A stretch of DNA of 64,000 nt, from the NCBI GenBank assembly GCA_905331475.1, contig CAJNYU010004581.1:124001-188000 (forward strand). Reading direction: 5' to 3'. A program made the position numbers and the translations under genes. Shown piece by piece: positions 1 through 15,000 of this stretch; within the stretch, counting starts at the first letter, position 1; every line of letters begins with the position of its first letter. Origin of the DNA: Rotaria socialis. Taxonomy: Eukaryota; Rotifera; Eurotatoria; Philodinida; Philodinidae. Below the pieces are notes generated by a model, which was not told the origin of the DNA, did not search any database, and saw only the letters and a program-made list of their open reading frames with translations.

Positions 1-1820
1 ACATTTTGAATTTTTGTGCTTTTCCTGTTGGTGTCAGCATAAATTTGTCAACGATACGAATATACTTTGGAATTTAAAAAAATGCTATTTTACCTAAAAG
101 GAATCTGGCAGTATCTTCCGGTTCACATTTTGATGCGTCAAGCTTTAATTTAATCCATGCACATACTTCTTCACCGTGACGTGTATCTGAGATCGAAAAA
201 ACTTGTGTTTCACTAACATTTGGATGCTCAATGATGGCATTTTCAATTTCGACTGGATAAATGTTAACACCACCACGAATAATCATTTCTTTTTGACGGC
301 CAATATAAAATAGATAACCATCTTCATCCATTCGACCTTCGTCACCCGTTCGAAGCTAACCCGATGGTGTAATGGCTTCGTTTGTTTTCTGCGTATCACC
401 ATAGCTTCCAAGCATAATAGGAAAACCGCGTGCCCAAATTTCACCTTGTTGACCAATATATGATACTGGAGTTCCTCCTCGATCAACGACTTTAACTTCT
501 AAACGTGGCATCCATCGTCTTAATGAAGCAAGACGACGTGCTTGATTTTCATCACTCGCCCAGACTACTCGTGAGAATTGCAGGATTTTCTGTCATCCCA
601 TAGAGTTGTGCAGCACGTTTCACAAGAACTTCCATTTCTACTTGACGAAAAAATTTAATACTCATTGGACTGGCTCCTAATCCACAATAGGCCAGTGAAG
701 TTCAATCATATTCTTTTCGATCCGGATGAGCTAATATGTCACGAAAAATAATTGGAGCGCCAATCATAGCCGTTTATTTTTCTTCATGTATTGCACGCAT
801 AGTTGCTACGGGATCATACAATATAGCTGGAAAAACCATTTGACATTTGGATGTTGCTACATTAAGTACACCAACGACTTCACAGAAAATATGAAACATT
901 GGAATAGGTACACAAAAACGAGTAAAATGTGGTCCAAGATGTTCAGTTAAACGTTGTGACATGTTAATCATACCGAAATTTGTTAATGTTGCCGCTTTCG
1001 CATGTCCTGTTGTACCCGATGCAAAAAATATAGCAGCAAACGAATCCGGAATAACAGATGCGTGTCGTTCATTTAATTTATTATGAGAAATTTTAGCACC
1101 ATGTTCCAATAGGTTTCTATAGGAATGTATTGGCAAGGATTTTGACGATTGTTGTTTACCAGTAAGAATAATATGTTTTGATGTTGGTAATCGTTTTAAT
1201 GATAATTCTTTTGTTGAGGATTGTTGATCAAGTTCAGGTACGAGGTGGCGAAATATTGATAATGAATCAATACTTTTAACTGATGATGGTAGAAGAATAG
1301 CTTTACAACCTACTTTGTTTATACAATATTCAAGTTTACGTCCTACGTACGCTGGATTTATATTGCCCTGTGAATAAAAAAAATCAGCCTGGGTGAAAAA
1401 AAAACTACAATATTCTATGTTTTACTTTGACAAGACCTAATTTTGATGCAGCAAATGACATTGTAGCATTTTTCGATGTATTTGGTAACCAAACAGCAAA
1501 TCGGTCATTTTTTCAAGACCTAATTCAAGAAGAGATGCAGCTAAGCTATCTATCAATTTTATCTTTAAATGATTTAAATGCATATCGTTTTTGTTCACCT
1601 AAACATTTGAAATCTAAAACACAAAACTAAAAAGTGAATATAAACGAGCATATATACATAAACTTTTAAAAATATAACATTCATCATTAGCATATTTAGT
1701 TGCTGTTTCATCAAAATTTTGACTTAATGTTTTATAAATAAATGGAAGTGATGATGAATGGTGATAATAATTTGAAGTTAATTTAGTTGATGAAGATGTA
1801 TTTCGTTTATTAAATTGTAA
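1..1820 (-). pseudogene. Decayed acyl-CoA synthetase (ACSF2-like), AMP-binding family
   Basis: Minus-strand remains of a medium-chain acyl-CoA synthetase, an enzyme that activates fatty acids through an acyl-adenylate. Homology runs almost the full length: an N-terminal part (about 1640-1820), then ELGLEKNDRFAVWLP (1440-1545), then NPAYVGRKLEY after an intron near 1375-1433. Next come the AMP-binding P-loop SGTTGHAKAATLTN (about 985-1030), LYGMTEN, and a C-terminal domain with RTGDEGR and GRQKEMIIRGG. The reading frame is broken. There are in-frame stops at 774-776 (TAA), 702-704 (TGA), 356-358 (TAG, where the family has Trp) and 74-76 (TAA). There is a frameshift near 570-578 and another near 1546-1553, where a GATA unit looks tandemly duplicated. 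The extreme C-terminus lies outside the window and no start codon is evident. The family call is firm; the exact paralogue is inferred. With this many lesions it cannot be one sequencing error. Confidence 0.85.
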
Positions 1821-2346
1821 TTATTATGCTCCTAGTTGATCTTGGTCGTACGAGAAGTGTTCTAATAGCATTGATCAACATTTTTACTTCATTCAAAAGG
1901 TCAACAAATGTGTGATATATGTCCTACTCTTTTTTCTTTCTCTATTATACAATAAGACAACGCTTATTGTTATCAATTCTAACCAGGCTAGTTAGTATAG
2001 ATGTTTTTACAGCTATCTTTTTGTTTTGCTAAACTGATGTTTGTCGTATAGTGACATCTGATCTGAAACTGTTTTGATTCGTCGATTGGATACCTGTGAC
2101 AAGAACATGTGAATCATATTCTTTTGCTTGCGGACACTCTCGAAAAGCTGATTGTCCAAGGAGAGAGAGAGAGGCCGAAAGAAAAACAGACAATTAGTTA
2201 TACACACTCTATCCTCAATCGCCATTGTTTATTTTTGTTTATTTATCTTGACAGAGGGATCTGACATTCTAACTTTTTTTTTAGTCACTCATATGGATAC
2301 ACCTGATCTGTATTAAATCCAATGTTGAACGATTATTTTTATTCAA
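1821..2346. other. Intergenic spacer between the synthetase remnant and the Abl-like gene
   Basis: No coding exon was recognised. A GA-rich tract (AG repeats) lies near 2160-2175. The 120 bases before the Abl start codon are T-rich. No clear TATA box or other element could be supported. Confidence 0.5.
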
Positions 2347-6244
<3,898 letters not shown>

Positions 6245-6892
6245 ATATTGCTTTTCGTATCTGTATGAATGACATTTTTGTATATTTGTTCTAAGTCATT
6301 TATTATTGCTTTATACTGCAATCATCTCTTATTGTTTCTATTGTTTTTGGTCAGATCATCTTGCTCTTATTCTTTTCTTTTTTGTTTGCGTCTTGTGCAT
6401 TATCATAGTTGTTGTTCTTCAGGGATATTTAAATCTTTAGGCTTACGTTAGAGATCTTTTTTTTGGTCAGTTCTTTCTTTTTTCATTTGCTATTTTTTAG
6501 CATGCATTCATGAATGTATGTATAAATGTTATTAAATCGTGTTTTCCTTTTCTTTTCTGTTTTTTTTTTTGATGTGCTTTCAATATTCACTACTGTGTTT
6601 TTTCCATATGTGTGGCGCAATCATCATTGTCAAATCTAACTCAAACATGCGTTTCTTTTTTTTCTTCGGATTAAAAAACAAACATAACATGAGAAATTTT
6701 GTCTCTATATATAAAGAAATATTTGTTCATTATAGTGTCATACAGGATTTGTCACAGACCAAATATCATCAAGGAGAATCATAATTTATAAAGAATAAAT
6801 ATTCCATAGAACAAATAAATGTCTCATTCTTTTCGCTTTATAAATAAAAATAATTTCTTTTTTCTAATTTTGGATATTGAAATCTCTTTATT
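6245..6892. other. 3' region of the Abl-like gene and spacer
   Basis: T-rich sequence without a supportable exon; open frames here are T-tract artefacts. AATAAA-type hexamers occur near 6793 and 6843 and could serve as polyadenylation signals for the upstream gene. The next gene starts at 6893. Confidence 0.4.
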
Positions 6893-8271
6893 ATGTCTAT
6901 TTATCGGTATTTATCAACGACAGCTAAGTCAACTAGTAAAATTTTTCAAGCACATTCTTTTTCCGAAGTTGTGAAACAATTTTCCAAATTTTCTTCTCAT
7001 GATGAACTCATCGAATATTCTCAACGTCCTATTGACTATTGTTATGCAAATCGTATGATAGAAACATGTTCTTCAACTCATGCAACACCATTCTGTCTAA
7101 TAAAATCAGCCGAAGATCTTCATAATCAATTATTAGTTCGTATAGCCCATTGCATCAGTTATTTTCAATCATTACCATTTTTACCAGCTGCTAATCCAAC
7201 ATTATTATCATTACATGATCGTTATTTAAAATTATTTGAATCATTAGCAAATTTCGATGCGATAAGAACAGATCAAGATGAAGAAAAATTCTTTAATTTT
7301 ATCAATATGTTTATGTTACAAAATAATGACATTATTGGTCAACTATCAATTGGTTGTCGTGAAGCACAAAAGAATTTTAAATCCTATAAAATTATGAAAG
7401 AATTTCTTGATAATGTCCTGCAAAGTCGTCTATCGATGCGTTTACTTTCTGATCATTATCTTGAATTGCATAAACAATTAAGAAATAACATTTCAAATAA
7501 AAATTGGTGTGGAGCTATTTGTTTGGATTTCTCGCCAGCCAAAATTGTTCAACAATGTCTTGATGATGTTTCGTCCATTTGTTTTGATACGTATAGTGTT
7601 GTTCCACATGTTAAAATAGAAAATCTTATGACAAAACCTATACCTTATTTTCCTTATGTTGTTGAATATATTTTACGCGAATTACTAAAGAATTCCATGC
7701 GTGCTGTAGTCGAATATAATAAAGTTTTACTGGGTAATATGCAACATGTAAAAAAGTATTTTGAAGAACGTCGAGACGATGTATTGTGCAAAGTTTTAAT
7801 TACATCAGATCCTGATGATGAACATTTTACCATTGCAATTCAAGATGAAGGTGGTGGAATCGATGAAACCAATGAAAAATTATTCAGATATATGTTTACC
7901 GGTAAATAAACTGCAAGAGTAATTTTTTTGCAAAAGTGACTTCGAATTTGTTTCTTGATTAAGGTGATATAAAAAAAGAAGAAGAAGAAGAGGAAGAAAC
8001 AGATGTGATAGCTGATTTTCAAGAACGTATCATACAGTCGTAAGTCTTAGATTTTCAATATGTTTATGCATAGAAGAAGGCAACAATAAATTTCTAATAA
8101 TTCTTTAGAAATAAACAAATGTATGGCCATGGAATAGGACTCCCGATTTGTCGCCTCTACGCTGAATTCTTCGGTGGTTCTTTGACATTACGACAAGTAT
8201 CACGTGTCGGTGTTGATGTTTATCTTCGTCTCGGATTTATTCATACAAATTCTGAACGTATAAAGATCTGA
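6893..8271 (+). CDS. BCKDK: Mitochondrial branched-chain alpha-ketoacid dehydrogenase kinase-like (PDK/BCKDK family)
   Basis: GHKL-fold mitochondrial protein kinase that would phosphorylate and switch off an alpha-ketoacid dehydrogenase E1 subunit. Three exons (6893-7901, 7964-8039, 8109-8271) give 415 residues. The N-terminus is basic and Ser/Thr-rich, like a mitochondrial presequence. The N-box is VEYILRELLKNSMRA (about 255-270), the G1 box is IQDEGGGID, and the G2-type region is MYGHGIGLPICRLYAE. The terminal DVYLRL is the BCKDK form rather than the PDK form. Between G1 and G2, where the ATP lid lies, exon 2 encodes a run of glutamates (KKEEEEEEETD) that I do not expect in the family. The roadblock-type gene starts 111 bases downstream on the same strand. 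Family is near certain; BCKDK over PDK is the likelier reading. Confidence 0.9.
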
Positions 8272-8382
8272 AAATAACTTTTTCTAGCTTAGTGTTTTTT
8301 TTACGACACTTTCTCATGGAATAAAAATTTCTTGGCGCCTTTGTATCATTTATGTCTAAACTATAAATAAACAAAAACACGA

Positions 8383-8793
8383 ATGACTGCTGTACAAAGA
8401 AAATTAGGTCGACGTTATCAAAGATATGTATCGGCAAGACAAACAATTGAAGATAGGGAAGATGATCCAAAAGACATCTGGGCACGTATGATCAAAATGC
8501 CCGATGTTGTATCAGCTATGGCTATTGATTTACAAACAAATGATATTTTCCCATTATATGGTCTAAATAATATCGCTCGAAATGATTTGAATACTTTTTG
8601 TCGTGAATACATTGAAATGGCAATAGATTTTTCTTTGAATATCGATCCAAGTGATGAAGTTAAAAATTTACGTATACGAAGTCAAGAACGTGAAATTGTT
8701 ATTGCATATGACGACGGAACTATTTTTGTGATTATACAATCATTATCAAAAGAAAAAAATACTTTATTACCAACGTTATCATTTGAGACATGA
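8383..8793 (+). CDS. Roadblock/LC7-type dynein light chain-like protein
   Basis: Single-exon protein of 136 residues. The second half matches the roadblock/LC7 dynein light chain fold. AMAIDLQTNDIFPLYG stands where the family has its first strands, and DPSDEVKNLRIRSQEREIV followed by IFVIIQ matches the hallmark C-terminal LRIRS...EI...VIQ strand-helix unit. Roadblock chains bind dynein intermediate chains as dimers and act in axonemal or cytoplasmic transport. About 40 residues of charged N-terminus (KLGRRYQRYVSARQ) precede the domain, making it longer than the ~96-residue canonical chain, so a divergent axonemal version is plausible. It begins 111 bases after the stop of the BCKDK-like gene on the same strand. 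Confidence 0.75.
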   Translation: MTAVQRKLGRRYQRYVSARQTIEDREDDPKDIWARMIKMPDVVSAMAIDLQTNDIFPLYGLNNIARNDLNTFCREYIEMAIDFSLNIDPSDEVKNLRIRSQEREIVIAYDDGTIFVIIQSLSKEKNTLLPTLSFET

Positions 8794-11700
8794 TTAAGAA
8801 TAGGGGTTTTTTAATATAAATTGTGTGAACAAGATCCGCATAAAATTTTCCCTTAATCAACAATGGGTCAAAAGATCTTGAATATTAATGATGAAATCTC
8901 CTCCTAAGATCATGGTAACGCTAAAATATTTGTTACATGTGCATTTCGTAGCTTGTGATTATATTCATAGGATCGATGGCGTATTATTATCAGAATATTT
9001 ATTTTACTAGTTCTGAATCTAATTTTACGCTCATTCATTTAATTGATGCAGATCTTCTTTCTTTAATTGTGTAGCAAGTCGCAAGTAGTGTATGCTAAAG
9101 CTGACGTGAGTTAGATTATCTTTTGAAGCATCCGAAACTGTAAGGCAACACTAAACTGACTAGAATTTTTGAAAAGTAAATTTTCTTGCAGATTCTATGT
9201 TTTTGTAAATAAAGATGACATATGTTTTTAAAGAATGATCTATAATATAACAAAGCGATCTTTGAATATGCTACACGCAAAAAATTTGTTGCATAAGCGT
9301 CTACACTTAGAAAATACTTGTGCTACTACGTCGTGAATAATATGAAAATGGTTTAAAGGCCTGTTTTTTCTTTTGAAAGTTCACCATTATCCGGAAATTA
9401 ATATTCCATCGTCGTTTCGTTCCAAATTAATTGTCGTCATTTGTAATAAAAAAGTTCTGAATCATTGAAGTTTTTGCACGAGAAGAAGGTCTAATTTTTA
9501 CAGTAAAGAAACAATAGATATTCTGACGAATAGTTTCGAATCTAAGATTCATTTCAATATGATACTGATGGTTGTTAGGAAGTATTTCAGACGTCGATGA
9601 TTTTGAACAAATAATCATAATTTTTAACAAAACTACATCGACATAAATAGAAAGTAAAGGAAGACAAGTTCATAGAACAGCTGCTCGTGTTCATGGCGCA
9701 AACATCTTTAGTAATTGTTAGAAATGATGATTAATCTAAACCAATTTTCGAATTTCCTTTTGATTAATGTCAAATTAGTTTAGCTCTGCAGTGTTTCATG
9801 CGAGCGCTTGAGATATCGCAGGCTCTCATAGATTAACTGAACTAGTTGCCCATACAAAGCTAAAATTAGATGACTTTTCGAGCATGCGTAGGTTTTCGAG
9901 GAGACAAATCTATCGATGAAAACTTATGATTTATTCAAAAAATCATAAATATAAATATCATGAATCAAGTGCTATTCAATTTTAATATTTCAAGTGATAA
10001 TAAATATGGGTCCGTTGAAAATTTTGTATCCGTTACAAAAACGGATTAGTTTAACAGAAGACTTTCATAATGGCAAAGATCATATTTCATCTATCTTGTT
10101 TCTTTTAATATCGAGAAATATTCATCGAGGGTTCAAACTTTTAACTTTTGAAAATGCTATATGAGGAGATTAACTCTACGGAGAGATTCATTTTACTTAT
10201 CTTAATTTTTAATATGCCTGATATAATTCAATGATTCAAAATTGTATAGGAAAATTTATCATGTTTTTCTTATCACCTAGAGGTTACCTTGGGGAGATGA
10301 AGAATGCTTTTTTACTATATATACGAATACGGTCTGTAAAAATAGCTTCAAATTCATTTTTAATAAGGCCATTTGAAATAACAATAGGCATAAAATGTAG
10401 CCGCGAATTTTCATTCTTTTCCCGCATTTTATGTTACGTTCTGTCTTGCTTCAACTGACTGACATTAGCAGATTTTATTTTTGCTACTGACAAAATCCGG
10501 AATTTCGCCTCAGCACAATCTCATCAAATAATGCTAATTATACTTTCATAAAAGCCATAGATGTGTTAAGAACTATTATTTTTCACCTAAATGCTTCCAA
10601 GAAAAAAGAAAAGTATACAAGAGAACGCAGTATAATCCAAAAATAGTAAAGAATCAGTTTCTTCTGCTGCAGGGATTTCAAGCAGCTCTTACAGAGCATA
10701 GTCTGCTGTCGTTCGACCGCACATGTATATTATAAAATATAGACTTGTAAGTTGCTATCAAATAAATTAACGTATGTTTCTTTTTTGTTTTTATTACGAA
10801 GTCTATTTTAGTCAATAAAAAAAAAGAAATGATTTTTTCGAGGGACGCATTTACCCGATGCGTTGCTTATGCAAATCCATCGATCTACATCCTCGAATGC
10901 ACACCTATCAATATTCTTCTCGATACACAGATTCGAAGCGTTTAGCTGCTGATATTTTAGCAATAAGATGATTTTATTCATGCTCATAATCAATTATTCG
11001 TGTATAGTCAAAAGAAAAATGATATAGATTATTCATGATATTTGCATTCATGCTTTTAAAGAAAAGCATTCTTCATAGTGTCTCCATACTTTAACAATAC
11101 TTTGCAGCTTTTATTCTTTCGATTTTTAATTGAAACTTGATTCAAAATTGGATTAGAATGCAATAGAATGATAATATTTTAAAAAAAAGTACACTACTGA
11201 GAATTAGTTCTGCACATTTATCAGGATAAACTTTTCTCGCTTGATCTACACATATTTATGTTTGCTTTTATTTTTGTCACCAGGATTGCACTTAATAGAG
11301 TTTCGATTTATAAATATATACGAAAATTTCATTCTTTCACAACAGGTTTTATTAATAATTAAATAAATTCTCCCCTATATTTTATTTTGCGATAATAAAG
11401 GCAAATTCAATTATATTTAAAGAGTCTTCTGCTAGTAAATCATATTTTAATTCATGCGAAAACAAAATAATTTTTCTTAAATATTATCGTGATGAAAATA
11501 AATATTAGTTTATTTTATTTTTATTGATAAATGAACTCATGTTAAATATCTTGTAAAATAGCGGCATCTGAGTTCTTATAATTGCTAGAAAACTTTACTC
11601 ATAAGCCATAGTTACCTAATCGAGTATGGTAGACAACAAACGCAGAAAAAGAAAAAACCTTTCTTTTTTCCTCGTTCTTTAATATTCAATTAAAGGAATA

Positions 11701-12026
11701 TAGAAGAAAAACAGAGAAGATGAAACACTTAGATCTACACTGGAAGAAAAAAATTGCACATAAGCCGTTGAGTTTATGACAATATCGTCTCATAAATCGA
11801 AGAACAAAATGAGTCTTTTTTCTACCTTCAATGACTTATCATATAAACTATTGAAGTTTAGTTGCTAGGTGAACTGGTGGTTGAAGCGACGGAAAGAGAA
11901 AAAGAACAATGTGTAGATCTCAACGCAAACAAATGATAAATCATGTTTAAATACAACATACATTACTTTGTCAATAAAAAATTTCTTCTTTATTATAGAT
12001 CTAATACGTAGTTTGTTTTTATATGA
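8794..12026. other. 3.2 kb gene-free intergenic region
   Basis: I see no exon with protein-level similarity on either strand, no inverted-repeat element, and no tRNA. The open frames at 9427-9630, 10231-10458 and 10808-10993 have composition typical of AT-rich non-coding DNA. It may hold the promoter of the DHHC gene that starts at 12027. Confidence 0.45.
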
Positions 12027-15000
12027 ATGGCTGTGATAAGTTTTGGTTCAACAGTTGATCTAGCAGCAGGCCAACGCCGTAAAAATGGATTATCGTTACC
12101 ACTTCATTATATACAATTATTGGGAATAATTTTTATGGTGTTTCTTATTCTAATGAATTATTTGACTTTATGCGTAAATATTCCTACACATCCATGGCAA
12201 TGGTTGAGTATTGTTATTTCATCGGTGATTATTCTTCCATTTGTAACTATGTTTATTATAATAACTTATTTGGATCCAGCTGAAGACGCAGTGTTAAATT
12301 TACATCGCGGACCAAAAGCTAAGTTTGATCGTCGTGTACATGAACATGTTATAACAAATCTTTATTGTAATATATGTGAAGTACAAGTGACAAGTAATGC
12401 AAAACATTGTTCAGCATGTAATAAATGTGTTTATTCGTTTGATCATCACTGTATATGGCTGAACACGTGTGTTGGAGGAAAAAATTATCGAATATTCTTT
12501 TCAATGTTAATATTTATTGTGATAGGAACATTTTTTATATTCATAAACAGTTTACTTCAATTTATTGGTACATTTCAAAATTCATCGTCAGCGATTAGTT
12601 TAAAACCTTTTTATAGCACAGGTAAATATAAGATCTATTCTACTGTCTTTAATACAAAAGAAATCGGATCCTCCATCCATCTCTTGATTAAACTATAAAA
12701 TAGAAATATTAAAAGGTTTTCATAGTCTTTATCTTTAAGAACTCTTTTTTTCATTAGTTTACTCATCAATTGATGAAATATGATGTTTGAAATAGAAAAA
12801 ATGATTGGAACACTATGTCAATAAGAATGGCATCATAAAACTTCTATAGTTTCTGTTGGAAATAATAGCTGAAATTCTTTTATGGATGTAAATCAAAAAG
12901 TGTAAACATTAGAACAAAAGAAAAATGAAGTGTTGCCCTAGGAGAATTGGAATATGGCTTATGACAAAATAAAGAATATATAAATTTTGAATTGTGTTCA
13001 CTTAAGTAAAAGAAGAAAATGGGCTTTTTATTTTAATAGGATTAAGAAACTACTAACCGTGAATAATTCATCAATAAAATAAAATACGAATAACTAGATT
13101 CTTTGTCTTATACCATATATAGCATTTTCTTTGAAAATGGTCATAAAAAGAATATTGTTTAATGTTAACGAGTTCCTTTTGTCATGTAGTATACTTCTAC
13201 GTAGATAAGAACTTATCATAGAATCATATATCGATTAAAGGACGGGGGTGGAACATAAGTGGCTAAATCGACCAACTTTTAATTTATCATAGTCTCATGT
13301 ACCATTCGATGTAGGATAAAAAACTGAATCGTTTGGTACCAAATTCAACCTGATTTGATTCTATTCGAGTGATTTAGACCTCGAAAATTGATCTAAAAAA
13401 GACATATATTATTGATTACCATTTCATGACGATATCTCTGTAATCCGATGTCATAGTGACTTGNCGATCAAAAACGACCGTAAAGCACCGTATACGGCAC
13501 GGAGATTTACGATTGCAATACGGAGCCATGTAATACGGCCAAATACGGCGATTTACCGTCGTATACGACCGTGTATGTTCGACCTGGGGAATGTACAATG
13601 AACTTCTGAGTTTCGATTTTCCAGCTGATGAGAATGATAACAACGAATTCAAGAACAGGTTAGATAATAATTTGAACACAGTCTCTCTCTCTATTAATAT
13701 ATATATGTATAGGTGAATTTAACTACAGTTACTTTCGACCAAGAAACACAAACTGACAATGATTTAAGTATCATCATCATTCCGATAAATCGGACTTCAA
13801 AATCGCACGAGTAATTCAGCATTATAGAACTTTCTTTCTATCATAAGTCCATATTCATTTTGTAGAACATGTATTGTATGTCAAAAAAAATTCACACCTA
13901 AAGTTCATGTGCTTTCAGAGCACCAAAGAAATTATGTTTTTCAAGCATGGTATTATTGTACCATCTGGTGCACGATGTTGTCATGATCATTAATATAATA
14001 AAAATTTATCACATGACTCTATTCAACAAATTTCGGCTTCTCAAGATGCAAAACTTGTATAAAATGTAGAGGATGTTCAAAATATTTTACTCGACATGCG
14101 TTCTGTCTTGACGAACATTAAAACATTCGATGTTGATGATTACACTAGTATATCAGATGAGTCTTATGTCAATTTAACTGAACTTACAAAAGGTATTGAT
14201 CTTTCTAATGTTAAAAACTTAAAATAATAAATTTTAATTAAGAACAATTTGAGAACCTCTTGGGTTATATTAAACATATGTGAGACTCTAGAATCCGATC
14301 TGTTCGTGTTGCACTTGCGATTGTCCTCGTCAAAATGCGGCTAGGCTTCAGTAATCGTGTACTTGCAAGTTTATTTCATTTAAAAAACAAACGAAGTGTT
14401 TCTTATACAATTCATTCTGCTCGTCTGACTTTGATGAAAAATTTTACTCATCATTATATTGGTCTGCAGCATGTTGATCGACAAACTGTTATTGATCATC
14501 ATCAAACATCTATTGCCTCAGAACTGTTTACTACTACTCCTGATCAGCTTTGCATTTTAATGGACGGTACTTATATTTACATTCAAAAATCTAGTTATTA
14601 TGAAATGCAAAGACGAACATATAGTCTTCATAAACACAGACATTTAGTGAAACCGATGATGATTACTCCAAGTGTAAGTTTTTTTTTGTTAATGGCGTAT
14701 TAAGAGACGTTGGGGAAGTTAGCACAAGATTCGAGTTTTTCCAGCCCGGTTTTGCCTATATGGTTGTGTTGAATTTCATTTTCGTTGTGTTGGATGCAGA
14801 ATTTTGCGCTGAATCGAATGGTGGAATTTTTAAAGGGGGTTGCCCATCAAAATCTGGCACTTTACCTGGAATTACTGCTTTTTCTGAAAATCTTGTAGAA
14901 GTAATTCCAACCCGGATTCGCTGCTTTAGCTGTTTTGGTTCTGGAAATGGTTGTGTTGAATTCAGAATGAAATTCTGCATCGAATGATGCTAAACTTGTA

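Noticed and set aside
1427-1630. Plus-strand open frame of 67 codons
   Set aside because: It is the reverse shadow of the acyl-CoA synthetase remnant, whose minus-strand translation is clearly homologous.
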